From Drosophila miranda (lineage: Eukaryota; Arthropoda; Insecta; Diptera; Drosophilidae), in the NCBI RefSeq assembly GCF_003369915.1, contig NC_046677.1, positions 25,810,913-25,874,912 on the forward strand: a stretch of 64,000 nucleotides of DNA, written 5' to 3'. Under the pieces are notes generated by a model. That model was not told where the DNA came from. It did not search any database and was given only the letters and a program-made list of their open reading frames with translations. This document shows positions 19,716-31,200 of this stretch, piece by piece. The translations under genes were made by a program, and so were the position numbers. Position 1 is the first letter of the stretch, and the number at the start of each line of letters is the position of its first letter.

Positions 19716-21223
19716 ATGGATATACTCAAGAAAATGTTCAAATCGCAGGAGGAAAAGAAGCAGGAGTGAGTGTTGAGTACATGTGATTAATAGCAATAGA
19801 TTATGCAAGCCAGCCGCCACTTTGGCGGCACACAAATGAATGTTTAAAAATAAGAGGAACAAAACCTTACGCCGACTGTGGCATTTTCAATTGGATCGAT
19901 AACCAGGCACCTGCCATGATAGATACATTTTCACCAGGATATATACACCCACACAAACACACACACACACATGATGTGTGAGTGTGTGTGTGTGTGCATG
20001 ATTTGCGGAGGCTGCGTACTGGGGTTTAAAACGAGTGGATTGCCCGGGGGGGGGTGGACACAAATTCTAATGTATGTGTATCCGGAATTGGTCTTCCTCT
20101 TGCAGGGGTGCCGATATATCCGCATCGAACAAGGATGAGTTCCGGAAGCCGCAGTGGTTCGAGGAGGCCGAAACGGACGATGAGCTCTTCGACGATGATC
20201 GCAAGTTCGCATTCCAAGTGTTCACCAGTCCACTGGAGATGCAGAAGCACTTTGAGCGGCAGATGCAGCGTCTACTCGAATCGATCGATAACGAAGATCA
20301 TGAGCATGATGATAATGATGATTTCTGTAAGCAGCACCAAGTCGTTGATCTATGTGATCTATGATTAATCGAACATTTTTCCCCATTTGTGTTTCCCAGA
20401 TGATGTCTTGAAGCCCGGTTTTGAAAGCTCGATTCTTAAGAGATTTGCTCGGCAACATGGTCAATCGCTGGACACGGATTTGGACGGCGAGTAAGTCTGG
20501 CAGACAGCCCATTCCAGCCCCATTCAGTCGAAACTATATGTTTTTTTGGTTTTTCAGGATCTACGCCGATCAGATGCAGTCGCTCATTCAACGTCTGAAT
20601 CCAAAGAAGGGAGAGGAGCCGGCCGACGAAGCCGTTGGCAACATTTTGCCCTCCAATCAGAGTCGCCTTCTAAAGAGCCTGAAGAAGGCAAAGCTGACGG
20701 ATGAGGAGATCATCATGGGTCGCATACATGGCACTATCACAGCCGATGGCGAAGAGGTGCCACAGGCTCGTCCATCACGTCCATACATCGGGATGAAGCC
20801 GGAGATCAGGACTCCGATGACGCCTATGTTGCCGCGCAGTGGAATGACGCCATTCGGCGGGGTATTCGATGGAAACTATCAGGTGGGAACCACAAGCAAC
20901 AGAATTTATAGGTTGAAATAATTAATAAATATATTTTCTCATAGGGTCCGAAGATGTTTAGCCAAAGCGTGATGACCCAGACGGTGCGCAAGCCGGATGG
21001 CAGCTATGAGACCACCAAGGTGGCCCAGGATGCGACTGGGCACAAGACCACCACGGTGACTCGCATGAAAGATGGCCGCACGGAGACGGTGGTCACCCAC
21101 GATGGCAAGGCTGCCAAGGCCAAGCCGCAGATGGGCTCTCTGGGCGAGCAGCATGTGGCGTATGCCGATCGCAACCTGTTTGTGACAAAAGAAGGCTACG
21201 CCATGCCACGGAACCTCTGGTGA
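19716..21223 (+). CDS. HAX1-like protein (spliced)
   Basis: Exons 19716-19765, 20106-20326, 20400-20490, 20558-20882 and 20945-21223 join with GT/AG borders and consistent phases to give 321 residues. The start MDILKKMFKSQEEK is followed by an acidic region (DDELFDDD, DNEDHEHDDNDD), the segment FQVFTSPLEMQKHFERQM, and a C-terminal part with KPDGSYETTKV...GHKTTTVTRMKDGRTETVVT. That C-terminal pattern and the acidic middle resemble HCLS1-associated protein X-1, a mitochondrial/anti-apoptotic adaptor that in mammals supports CLPB and HTRA2. Similarity is patchy, so the family call is moderate while the gene itself is secure. It converges with ND-13A downstream. Confidence 0.8.
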
Positions 21224-22797
21224 CCAGTGGTGAACAGCTATTGCCCCAATCAAGACAAGCGATCTCTGCTGCAACGCCAGCATCAGCATCAGCAGCGTCA
21301 GCAGCAGCAGCAGCAACAGCAACAACAGTATGCAGATAAGCTAAAGCGATTCGTCGGCAACATAGTCCCACCACATCCACACAACATCCAAATTAGAACC
21401 TACTATATTTTAGTTTACATTCTCCTTAGTGTTTGGTGTTTTAGATGAAACTCAGTTGAGACAACAGATGACGACGATTATTGACCATGATTTTATTAAG
21501 CAGCGACCGCACAGCGTCGTTGTGTATTGTGAGCATGCGCACCCCCAATGCGCTCCACACACACACTTTCAGTTCCCAGAACAGAACGTTCCCTGGGCTG
21601 GCAGGGGGAGTTTGCACCCCCACACGCGGCTGAGAGAAGGAATGCAGTGCAGTGGAGCAGCAGCTCTCGATGAGAGAGTAGCAGGAGCAGGAGCAGGTGC
21701 AGGTGCAGGCTCGTGTTGAACGGTGTGAACGTGATTTTCAGTTTGACAAGTCCAGCCAGGCTGAAGCCCGGTTCGGTCAGCGGGCTTCAGTCGCCCCAAA
21801 AAAAGAGAAACAAAAGTACGCTGGCCAAATCATCGCCAAATTGCGGCAATTTTTTATTGTATTAGTTATTCGTGGTACTATCTGTGTCTCAATGGAGCGA
21901 GTGTCCAGCAGCAAGCAGCATCTAAGGTGCCCGTAGTATGCAACAAAAAGGCATTCTGAAAGAACCAACCAACTGTACAACATATGTATTACCGCTTACC
22001 AGGCAAACGATTTACACACAATCTATCATTGATATATAATTTAATTGATTTACTAGTTATACATAAAAATTATATATAGAAAGACACACAGCCCCCCACC
22101 CCCACCAATCACCTGGTGATTTGATCTACAAAAACTGCAGCGCCAGTTTCGAGAGTTCAACTCACAGTTTATTCAATTTAACTCTGGATTATACTACCTA
22201 TAATTTGTTTATTTATTAGTTGTACTAATCTGTAACGTTTAAGTTGAGTTTAATGAAATCTAATCTTTCAAATGGCTATAATGCATGCACGCATTAGAAA
22301 TCATTCAAAATACATGCAAATAAAATGTTGTGCAATATAATGTCTTAAATTTATCATAGTCAAAAATAGGATTACTAGGATCCCTGCCATGCCCTGTTTC
22401 GGGTGTAAGTTTCATCAACTGTAGTCAGGGAGGAGCCCTTTCCACTTGAGACATTCCGAACTGTCCCAAGCACTACACAGCAGTTACCAACGTTGGCTTT
22501 TTCTTGTCTTCATTTATACAGAATTTAGTCGAAAAGGTACCAAAGGTACTTCCCTACTTCCCTGACTGCTTCTTTCGTGAAGGTTAGACCACAATCTGGA
22601 CCACAAACACAAGAAATCACTCCTGAATCCAGCAATGGCATTATATCTTCAATCTGGAAAATCCTGTGCACTCCAAAAGTTTTCCGTTTCTCATAGTCGC
22701 AGCCAAAGCCATTTTGTGGTATAATTTTATTCAGTTTGAAATTTAAACTAAAGCAATTGGATGGGCAGACCCAGGCCTCTCAAGATGGTAGTAGTTC
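21224..22797. other. 3' UTR of HAX1-like gene and gap to ND-13A
   Basis: The segment begins with CAG-rich sequence (21266-21330) that reads as poly-Gln but follows the stop codon. A GCAGGA/GCAGGT run lies at about 21680-21712. AATAAA at 22319-22324 could end the HAX1-like mRNA, giving a 1.1-kb 3' UTR. The minus-strand AATAAA at 22726-22731 suits ND-13A. No further gene is seen. Confidence 0.6.
22726..22731 (-). terminator. ND-13A: Poly(A) signal of ND-13A
   Basis: AATAAA on the minus strand, about 70 bases past the ND-13A stop codon. Confidence 0.6.
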
Positions 22798-23309
22798 CTA
22801 GTGATGATGGTCATCCTTCTTCACGAAACGCAGGCCGCAGTAGCCGCAAGTGTGAGAGCCGGGAGCGTCCTATAACCAAAGATTGTTTAAGATCCGCAGA
22901 TATTCAATAGAATATGTCTTACCAGATTGATGTACACTTTGGGATGTCCCAGGGGGCCATCGCCGCCATCGCAAAAGACCACACGCTCGGTGCTTTCGAT
23001 TGGTGGCACCTCATCGATCATTTTGATGCCCCAGTTCTCGTTCACATAACGCTTGGCATTTACGAATCGCACATTGCGGTAGTCATCCTTGTCAAAGACC
23101 TAATCGAGCATAATTTTTGGATATAAAATCAAAAATGTTTGCGTAATCGCAGGACGGCAACAACATTTTCTACTCACTTGTCCCGTGTGCGTGACTTTGT
23201 CGATGTCGCTGCGTGAGCTGTTGTTGCGTACGGCGGTCAATGGAGCCAGCCAGTTCTGGCCACAGCGTCCAACTTTGGCCAAATTGTTTACCAATTGCTT
23301 GCTGGTCAT
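22798..23309 (-). CDS. ND-13A: NADH dehydrogenase iron-sulfur protein 6, mitochondrial (NDUFS6)
   Basis: This is an accessory zinc subunit of respiratory complex I in the N module, acting in the mitochondrial matrix. Minus-strand exons 23309-23178, 23099-22923 and 22869-22798 join in phase 0 to give 126 residues. The N-terminus (MTSKQLVNNLAKVGRCGQNW) is basic and uncharged-rich as in a mitochondrial presequence. The conserved zinc site shows as C87, H96 (GPLGHPKVYINL), C111 and C114 (SHTCGYCGLRF), the zf-CHCC pattern. The protein ends in KKDDHHH. It is divergent from Msp300 and convergent with the HAX1-like gene. Confidence 0.96.
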
Positions 23310-23431
23310 TTTTCCAAAAAATTTGTTCAGACAATTTATATTTTGATAGAACAGACACAGCTGGTTTTGCAGTGCTCTTGACAGAACATTATGTGCTGTT
23401 ATGACTTTGCGCTTAACAGCACAGCCTGAAC

Positions 23432-23455
23432 ATATCGATGCTAATATCGATGCTA
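23432..23455 (-). promoter_or_regulatory. ND-13A: Tandem DRE-like sites upstream of ND-13A
   Basis: Two adjacent copies of ATATCGATGCTA lie about 125-150 bases upstream of the ND-13A ATG. TATCGATG matches seven of eight bases of the DREF site TATCGATA, which is common at fly housekeeping promoters. Confidence 0.5.
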
Positions 23456-24173
23456 CCCCACCTCTAATTCCAACGGTTTCCTTGCCGGCCGGCGGGAAAT
23501 ATTTTGTTAATTGACTACATTTGAAAGATGTACAATACAAAAAAGTGGTTTTGGCTATTTTGTTGTGCAATGTATAGTATTATGAAGTGGTTATCTCTTA
23601 TTTTCTGCTATTTGTTACCGTTTTATGCACATACTTTTTTTTTCACGCGATAGCCCTTTTTTGACGCTGTGACGCTCCCATCGCTGACTACCTTTTTTAG
23701 TGCTTTCGCGCATTTTTTTTAAATGGCGACTTTATTGTGTGTTTTCACGATTTAAAACTTACAAAAAATTGACAAAAAGAAAGCTAAGCACGTGTAAGTA
23801 TTGTTTAAAACATAGGGGATGCATGCGTTTGCTGTTTATAAGTATATTTTGGCGTTTTTCTGGCAGTTTTATGCCGCCTGTTCGAAATTGCCTGTGAATG
23901 TGTACGTGCTGCCAGTTGTGCTGATTTTCCTTGTACCGCTACTTTATCCGAAACTTGCCTCGCGCATACGTTCTGTTTAGAATGCAGGAATATAAACAGA
24001 AATGGAGGAGCCGGCTGAAAATTCTACGAGAGGGAGAGAGCACAGACAGACACCGCGTCGTGCGCAGTTGCCGATCTCTGTGTCTGCTGTTTTCCCCCGA
24101 AAATTTTTCGAAAATCTTCCCCAAGATCGGCCACGGCGGCCCGGCCCTGTCTCCTGGCACTGGGGGAATCGTT

Positions 24174-24208
24174 TCAGTTAGTGTTTCGTGCTCGTCGAGT
24201 GTTGTTCT
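24174..24208 (+). promoter_or_regulatory. Msp300: Candidate Inr + DPE promoter of Msp300
   Basis: TCAGTT at 24174-24179 is a perfect initiator with +1 at 24176. At +28 to +33 TGTTCT fits the degenerate DPE consensus DSWYVY. There is no TATA box upstream. It lies in the right place and orientation for the long Msp300 transcript that uses the exon at 27485. Confidence 0.45.
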
Positions 24209-26350
24209 CGGTTTTTCCTCAACAATATTAAAAAAGTTCTTTATAGAAAAAGTCTTCTTCTATATACACGACTATATATACCCACATATGCGCAATATAT
24301 AGAAATTTCAATTGGAATTGTTCGCGAAATCGAATCAAATTTATGGTGTGTTACATCAAAGTGCCTTGTGGATCAATCGAGTGATTCGTATTGCATAGAA
24401 ATTCTAGAGAAACATAAGTTTTATGCTTAATTTTCCATGGATTACATAATCGAGAGTGCTTGCTCGTGTGTTTGAAGTGAAAGGAAAAACGTGTTCCTCC
24501 ACGTTTTTCCGGTTCGGGAAAAATGTTTCAAGAATGTGTGCCTGTGCCGTGCCCGCCAGATAATTGGGGAAACTACTTATAACCCTTACGATGCGATATT
24601 AAAGAAAAAAACCCCATAAAGCGGATGGCAATTAAAAGTGGGGGCCGCCCCGCAAGAATAAAAGTGGAAGACACCGCGTGCTGCACTCTCGGGAACGGTG
24701 GTGTGGCAGCATCTTCTTCTCGGCATGATTTTTCGAGCAAAAGTTTAACGAACTGAGTTCATTTCTATTTTTGAATAATTCGTAGAGCGACCGCCGCCGC
24801 CGCCGCCGCTGCTGCCGTCACCGCCACCCCGCAAAAGTGAAAAGTCTGCATGAGTTTTCCTTTGGTTTTTCTTTTGCTGGTGCGATGAGGGACGTGTGCT
24901 TTTTAAGTGGTAGTGGTACGCCCGCCGACTGATCAACGCCTACACTGTGCAATTTTTGTTGCTGGAAAATCCATAAAGGAAACGATATATTGAAAGCAGA
25001 TGACGGAATTATACATATGTATAGGCGGTAAAAACTGTGCAAAATTATTTTGGAAATATCATTTGTTGTTTGATGAAATTGTTACAGTGGCTCTAGGCTA
25101 TAAACCACAAGGGAGGTGTATGTCAAATGTTAAACCCCTTAAAGAAGAGCCCCCGCTAAAAAAGGTTTTTTTTTAGTTATTTCATTATATTTTCTCTTCA
25201 AACGTATCAAGGTTTCTTCGTTCTGCCTAGTATTCACTGTATCCAGGACTATTACCCATTAAAACAAACATTTTCCCCTCAATTCCATTCACTTGAAATA
25301 CCTACAATTATTTGCATATATTATAGCCCAAAATTCAACTAAATTTCAATTTGTTTGCAGCATCTATGTATTATTAATGGATATTAGCTCACACGCACAC
25401 TCTCAAGCCATATATCATCCTTATAGACAGACTTTTGGAGAAGGCCTTCAAACAATTTTGACAGCAGCTAATCCAAACGCTCTCTCTTTCATTCGTTGCC
25501 ATAGCCATAGCTATAGACACATATGTACATACATATATCTGGCACAATGTTAAAGTTTTTCATGCATTGTAAATTATCTGCCACTAAAATATATTTACCC
25601 CAAAATATATGTGACAACTATAGGGAATGAATGTTCCTCGAGCCAAGAGGATGGGCACTTTGGAAACTTGAAAGCAGCGCCAACGTCAGCGCCATTTTTA
25701 AAGATTGTATAAATATTGAGACCACTTCCGTTGGAAACTTTCTTGCAGATACATATAATCGTTTACTGGTGTGTGTAGGTCTCTGGTGAAATTAGTCCCG
25801 AAACCAAATTTTCAAGAATAGGTCATGATTTATTTATGTTTCTCTTTCTTACGTATGTATTTTGTCCCACTTGACATAATTGGGTTGGACACTCAGGTGA
25901 TTGTTGGGCTAATGAACAAATGATGATTAATGATTGTCTACAGTTTAGTTTTTGATGAGAAGAATATTTGCTTTTATTGAGATGAGAATTTTACAAGAAT
26001 TTTTGGAAATAGGCAACTATCTATCAAACATCTCAATCTGTATTTAAGCAATTTGTTTTTAAAGTTATTAGGTGTTAAGTTCTTTAGGAAATTAAACAAG
26101 ATTCTTACCATGATTAATGGTTCTTGAACGAAGAATATTCCTTAAAAATATTCACGAATTTCTCCCTAAACTCTGAAACTAATGGTAAACAGTATTTTGT
26201 ATTTATTTCAACACTATCATCAAACAATATTGAATTAATTTCGAATACAAAATTAGATATGATTTATGGTTTTGCACAGTTTATGCAAGGAGATATTTTT
26301 TTTTATAAATATACGAATTGGTATATACAAATATTTTCCGAAACTAAAAA

Positions 26351-26947
26351 CTAAAAAAAACGAGGGGGAACGTTGTGAGTTGCTGCGGACACCGCAACTC
26401 TACGGTTATACCCGATACTAAGTCAGTATGGCTCTCCTCCGGCAGACGCCGCTAATATTAAACGACACGACAAAGAGTGCGTGCGAGAGAGACAGAAAAT
26501 CAGTCTGAGCGTGACCGCTCAGATCTGATCCAGATTCAGCAATCTGATAGATATGGTCATTATCTATGATTCTGCCTTTTTAGTTTTCTCGAATGTGCAA
26601 TATTGTGGATGCAACAGATTTTCGTCCTTTGTGTGGGCGGAAGGGGGCGGGGCGAAGTTTTGAAATATTTTTGTAGCAGTGACATATCACAGAAGTCTGG
26701 ATCCAAAACATCGTTGCTCTCGCTCTTATAGTCTTTGAGCACTAGGCGCTGAAGGGGACGGACAGACGGACAGACGGACGGACGGACAGACGGACAGACA
26801 GACATGGCTCAATCGACTCGGCTATTGATGCTGATCAAGAATATATATACTTTATGGGGTCGGAAACGATTCCTTCTGGACGTTACACACATCCACTTTT
26901 ACCACAAATCTAATATACCCCAATACTCATTTTGAGTATCGGGTATA
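26351..26947 (-). mobile_element. DINE-1/INE-1-like non-autonomous Helentron element
   Basis: On the minus strand the element starts TATACCCGATACTC, runs through the typical block containing TCGTTTCCGACCCCATAAAG, TATATATATTCTTGATCAGC and TCGATTGAGCCATGTC, and then a (GTCY)n microsatellite (26756-26803). This order is that of the Drosophila INE-1/DINE-1/mini-me family. The far end near 26377-26400 has an imperfect hairpin (GAGTTG...CGG-ACA-CCGCAACTC), as expected at a Helitron-type 3' terminus. No coding capacity is seen. It sits in the Msp300 upstream intron. Confidence 0.85.
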
Positions 26948-27336
26948 AAAATATCCTTGAAATTTATAGACAAATCTGAAAAAATTTCTTGAAAAATTAT
27001 AAAGAAAAGTTATAAAATTTCGGATTTAAATGCTATTTAGGGCCCGTTTAAATCTATCATTTTAATTCGTTCTAAAAACATTATTTCCGAAAAGTGTATT
27101 ACAAAAATAGCTAGAACCCAATTGAAAAATATTTTAAAATAAAAAAATATTTAAATAATAAAAAAAATTAAATAACAAATACCGAAACCTTTTAAACCGA
27201 TAAACTCAACATAAATTTAAAAAAAATCTGTGGAAAATGCATCGAAACTTGAACAATTTTAAAACCTATAAACCCAAAACCTAAAAATCGTTTCAAACAA
27301 TAATTTTAATCTATTTTCAATTGATTATTTCCGCAG

Positions 27337-28286
27337 TGTAATATGTTAATTTAAAACGAAAACCCAACCTTGTGCCAAAAGTCTTTTGTGAAATAGTAAG
27401 CCAAAACCAGAAAATATCGAATTAATACCAGAAATCAGGAAACCACAAAATCCCGAATCGTCTGAAAACGTTTGCGGTGTAGAGATGTCCGGGCAGCAAC
27501 CGCCGCCGTATGGCAACGGGCCACGTGGCTGGAATCCACGCGCCCACAATCCAGCCTCACCCTCGCCCTCGTCCTTTCTGTATCGTCCGCCCTCGCCGTG
27601 GACGACGGCGCCGAGTCCGCCGCCCATTATTGCGGGGCCGCGAACCTTTGGCCATGCCATGTCACCGGCGCCACTCAATCAGGTGCGCGGACAGCGAGGC
27701 AGCACCAACATGCCCCATCCGAGGCCCCAGTGGCCGGGAAATAACCAATCGCCGGCCCCCTATCAGCCACCGCCGAGTCCCTACTACGGCGGAGGTGCTG
27801 GTGGGGCATCGCCTGCCCCGCGTCCCTTTCGACCGGCCCCGCTGCAGCACCAGAACTCGTATGGATCGCAGCAGCATCAGCATCCGACCAGCTCGTTCCA
27901 GCTGTCGCCCACACCATCGCCGATTGTGTGCCAGACGCCGAGCTCGGACTTTACATACAGCAATCGACAGACACCGCTGTCCCATCAATCCCAGCAATCG
28001 CACTACCAACAGCAGGCCCCTCCGCCCCAATACCTGCAGCAGCTCCATCAGCAGGGACTGGGACCACCGATACCACCACAACCGAGACAACACGGACACG
28101 GACTGGCTCAGGACCAGATCGATTTTATTGGCGTGCCGCTGGAGCCTCCGCAGCCTAAATCCTATGTGATTTATGATGACGAAGAGGAGTTTGGTCCATC
28201 GACCGCCGAGATAATAGCGAATCAATCGCAGGACTATATCGACGAGAAGCTGGCCGAATATCAGATGACGATATTGCAGCTGCAGG
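27337..28286 (+). CDS. Msp300: Msp300 alternative first coding exon A (Pro/Gln-rich N-terminus)
   Basis: An acceptor at 27336 is followed by 148 untranslated bases and the ATG at 27485. The 267-residue product is rich in Pro, Gln, Ser and Gly ([20 protein letters not shown]) and looks disordered. Its last 45 residues become acidic and helical ([33 protein letters not shown]). The exon ends CAGG|GTAAGT in phase 1. That phase fits the exon at 50975, so the join reads [11 protein letters not shown]. Confidence 0.85.
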
Positions 28287-31200
28287 GTAAGTCTTTTCAC
28301 TCGTAATTTCTCCCAGTGGCTTTCTTTTTTCCCTAGCGAATGACTCATTCGAGAATTGTTTTTTTGGGGGACAGTTTTCTGGCAATCGGACGGCGGCATT
28401 TAACAGACAAAAATCGTGTAAAATATGTGATTTTTCTCTTGGCAAAGCATTGAACTTTGCAGGGGCTGGGGAGGGGGCGGAAAACTGAATGTAAATGTCA
28501 ACCGAACTTGACCCAGAGACGATCCCCCTCCCAGCCAGCATCATCATTATCTTGAGAACCATTCAACCGTCCCGTCCCCACATCCAACCTGACATCATCG
28601 CTCGAAAGTAGACTATGGCCTAGATTCTTGGCCCTCTCTCACCTTTCACTGGCCGCTTGTCCCCTCTTCGGACACTATTCGGACGAGTATATATTGGCTA
28701 TTTTCGTGTGGTCGCCGCATTCTGGCCGTAAGATAATGACATAATGTTGTGGCCAAAATGGAAACTGAATATAAATTTTGGTTTTTTTGGCAATCGTGCA
28801 AATTGCAATCGCCAATACGGGCCAAACACCACATCGAATGCCAAATGAATCGATGAATTGTTATAGTTTATACATACTATATTTTTCTATACACTCGCAC
28901 ATATTTTGTTTTGTGCTCTCTAACAATTCGCAAGTGCTTGGAATGAGAAAATCTTTGTTATCCAATATTTAATGGCTGCGAATGAGGACCTAGAAAATAT
29001 TTGTTTATTAAATTAAAGCCATTGTTGATATTTTAGTAGGTTTTGTTTTGGTTTTTAGAACAACTTTTTAAGAACTAAGTTTTTTTTAGAACGTTCTGTA
29101 AAACTTGGAATTAATTAATCTATGAAGTTATTTAACTCCAAATTGTTTTTTGCATTGCGGATACAATTTTTTGGATTTTGTGGGGTTTTTTGTTGGATTT
29201 TCAGCGAACTTTTTTATACACATTTCTTTAAAGAAATCATTTTTTGGTTAGATTAGTTTAATTCTTAAATAATTTAATAGAACCTATATAGAGGGCATTC
29301 CATAATTTCATAATTTATTTTTATTTAAATTATTTTTTATGAAAGCAAGAATTTGCAATTTTCTGTGTCATGCCCAAGTCATGTATATGTTTTTGATTTC
29401 TTGGCATCGAACCATGCCTCGAGCTTCGGTCCAACAGTCTACCTTTGCGCATCGTCAAAAGCTGTATATTTTGTTATTGGATTCTGGGGACCGGTACCCC
29501 GCGGACTCCTTTCACGAAGTTTCAAATGCCACTTCTTGGAAATTTATATTATTTGAATTTACTTTTCTTATGCCGAAGTAGGTTCCACATGTAATTTAGC
29601 GTTCTTCAAATATGTATTTGTCATGATTATATTATTATCCTACCAATTTCTATCCGATACTCGTTTCATAAAGCTTAGTGTATTGATTGTAGCATGTTTT
29701 TACTTTTTTAGCTTAAACCAAGATATCGTTGGGTTTTATTCATCTATCATTGAATCACGAACAATAGTTAGATAGAGAAAACGAATTTCCTTTTAGCCGC
29801 AATTGTTGGCACAAGTCTATTCCAATTAATTAAACACGGTGTGATCCACACTTTTGTTGTGCAGCGGATAGACAAGGTTTACGCCAGTATAAAGCCTTTT
29901 GTTGGATGTACTTTATTCACAGAATGAGATCACTTTTTATATTGAAACGCAGCGCGTATTGGTGAGGGGATTATTCAGAAAAGTTGTTTATAGACAAAGG
30001 CACAAGGCACTGAGTGTGATTGCCTTTTCATGTTCCACTGATGTCGGTGATGATATCTGTACTCTGTAGTATACTGTTCTGTTCTGGTTTGGGGGTTTGG
30101 TCCGGTGCTGATGTCACAGTGGAAATGGCTTCATTTTGTTATTTATAAATTGCATTTGCCCTGTTTCTCATCTCCTATCCCCATTGTCTTGCTCCGAAAC
30201 TTTTCCCCCACAGACCAACTGATGCTGCATCTCGTTTCTCGGATTCACTTTTGGGCTAACTTATTTTTAGATACTTGTTTGGTATGAAATATCTCAAGGG
30301 ACGCTGGCTGTCTGGCTCTGTCTCTGTCTCTGGCTATGCTGCTATTTTGGTATAATTTTCTCGCCCTGCTTTCTGGTTTATTTTCAAATTTAGCTGCATT
30401 TTTCCTCATTTTCTTTTAGTTATTTTATTTTCACTGTTTTATTTTTTTTTTTATCTCTGAGATTGGTCTACTCGAACTTGTCTTGTCACGGGAAAAAAGC
30501 GATTAAAAATAGAGTTTTTTTTCGAGTTTTAAGGAATTTAGGGTATTTATTTTGTATATTTTCAAAATAAACTTACAATTCAGGAAAAAGTAAAGGAAAA
30601 TAAAGTAGAATTTGGTTTGTTTTTTTTTTTAAGATAAATTAACATTTTCAGCAACCAAACAATAAAAATGTATCTGTCTGGCAATAAAAAAGATTGATTG
30701 GCTGAGGTAAAGATTTTCCAAATGAATGATGTCAGAATTTCTCGTATATTTTTTTTTGCACGAAATTGGAGGTTGCTTTGAGTTGATTTCATTGACAGCC
30801 TAAGTGAACTTTAAATGATAACTGCAGTGTAACTTCGTTAAGGCTTGTTACGCACGGATCGCAGGCAGAAAAGCTCAATCGAGCGAGGAGCGCTGCCGCA
30901 TAACGCGCGTCACGTGCAATGGAAATTAGAAAAGCAACGAATCTTATAGGCATTAGGGTATTACCTATGGAAATAAGGCAATACAATTCTCAAAATACTT
31001 AACTTACAAGAGGCGTAAAATTACTTTGCAATCTCTGAATTTAAGGGGAAAAGCTCTTCTAGGATCATCAAAGGAGTGCCAAAAATTCATTATATAGTAA
31101 AAAACTACATGGAAGGATTTTTAAAGATTTCAGTATGAAAAGACTCCTGAGAGACTGCCTAGCAATCAGCAATTACATGACGAGACATAGCCATATGCTG

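Larger units (their letters stand above)
23310..27336. other. ND-13A/Msp300 intergenic region and first Msp300 intron
   Basis: About 900 bases separate ND-13A from a candidate Msp300 start at 24176. Sequence from there to about 25030 has the look of a fly 5' leader, with no long frame and many AAGTG/GAAAA words, and is followed by AT-rich intron. A DINE-1-like element sits at 26351-26947. The acceptor CCGCAG at 27331-27336 opens the first coding exon. I see no other gene. Confidence 0.5.

Noticed and set aside
21227..21448. Poly-Gln frame after the HAX1-like stop codon
   Set aside because: It follows the TGA of the HAX1-like gene in its 3' UTR. It is a CAG repeat without start context or homology.
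27662..28399. 245-codon minus-strand frame opposite Msp300 exon A
   Set aside because: It is the complement of a codon-biased coding exon, and such shadows are common. The plus-strand frame has a proper acceptor, ATG and phased donor.
29353..29581. 67-80-codon plus-strand frames in the Msp300 intron
   Set aside because: Slightly GC-richer, but with no recognisable protein, no splice sites in matching phase and no codon bias; considered chance.
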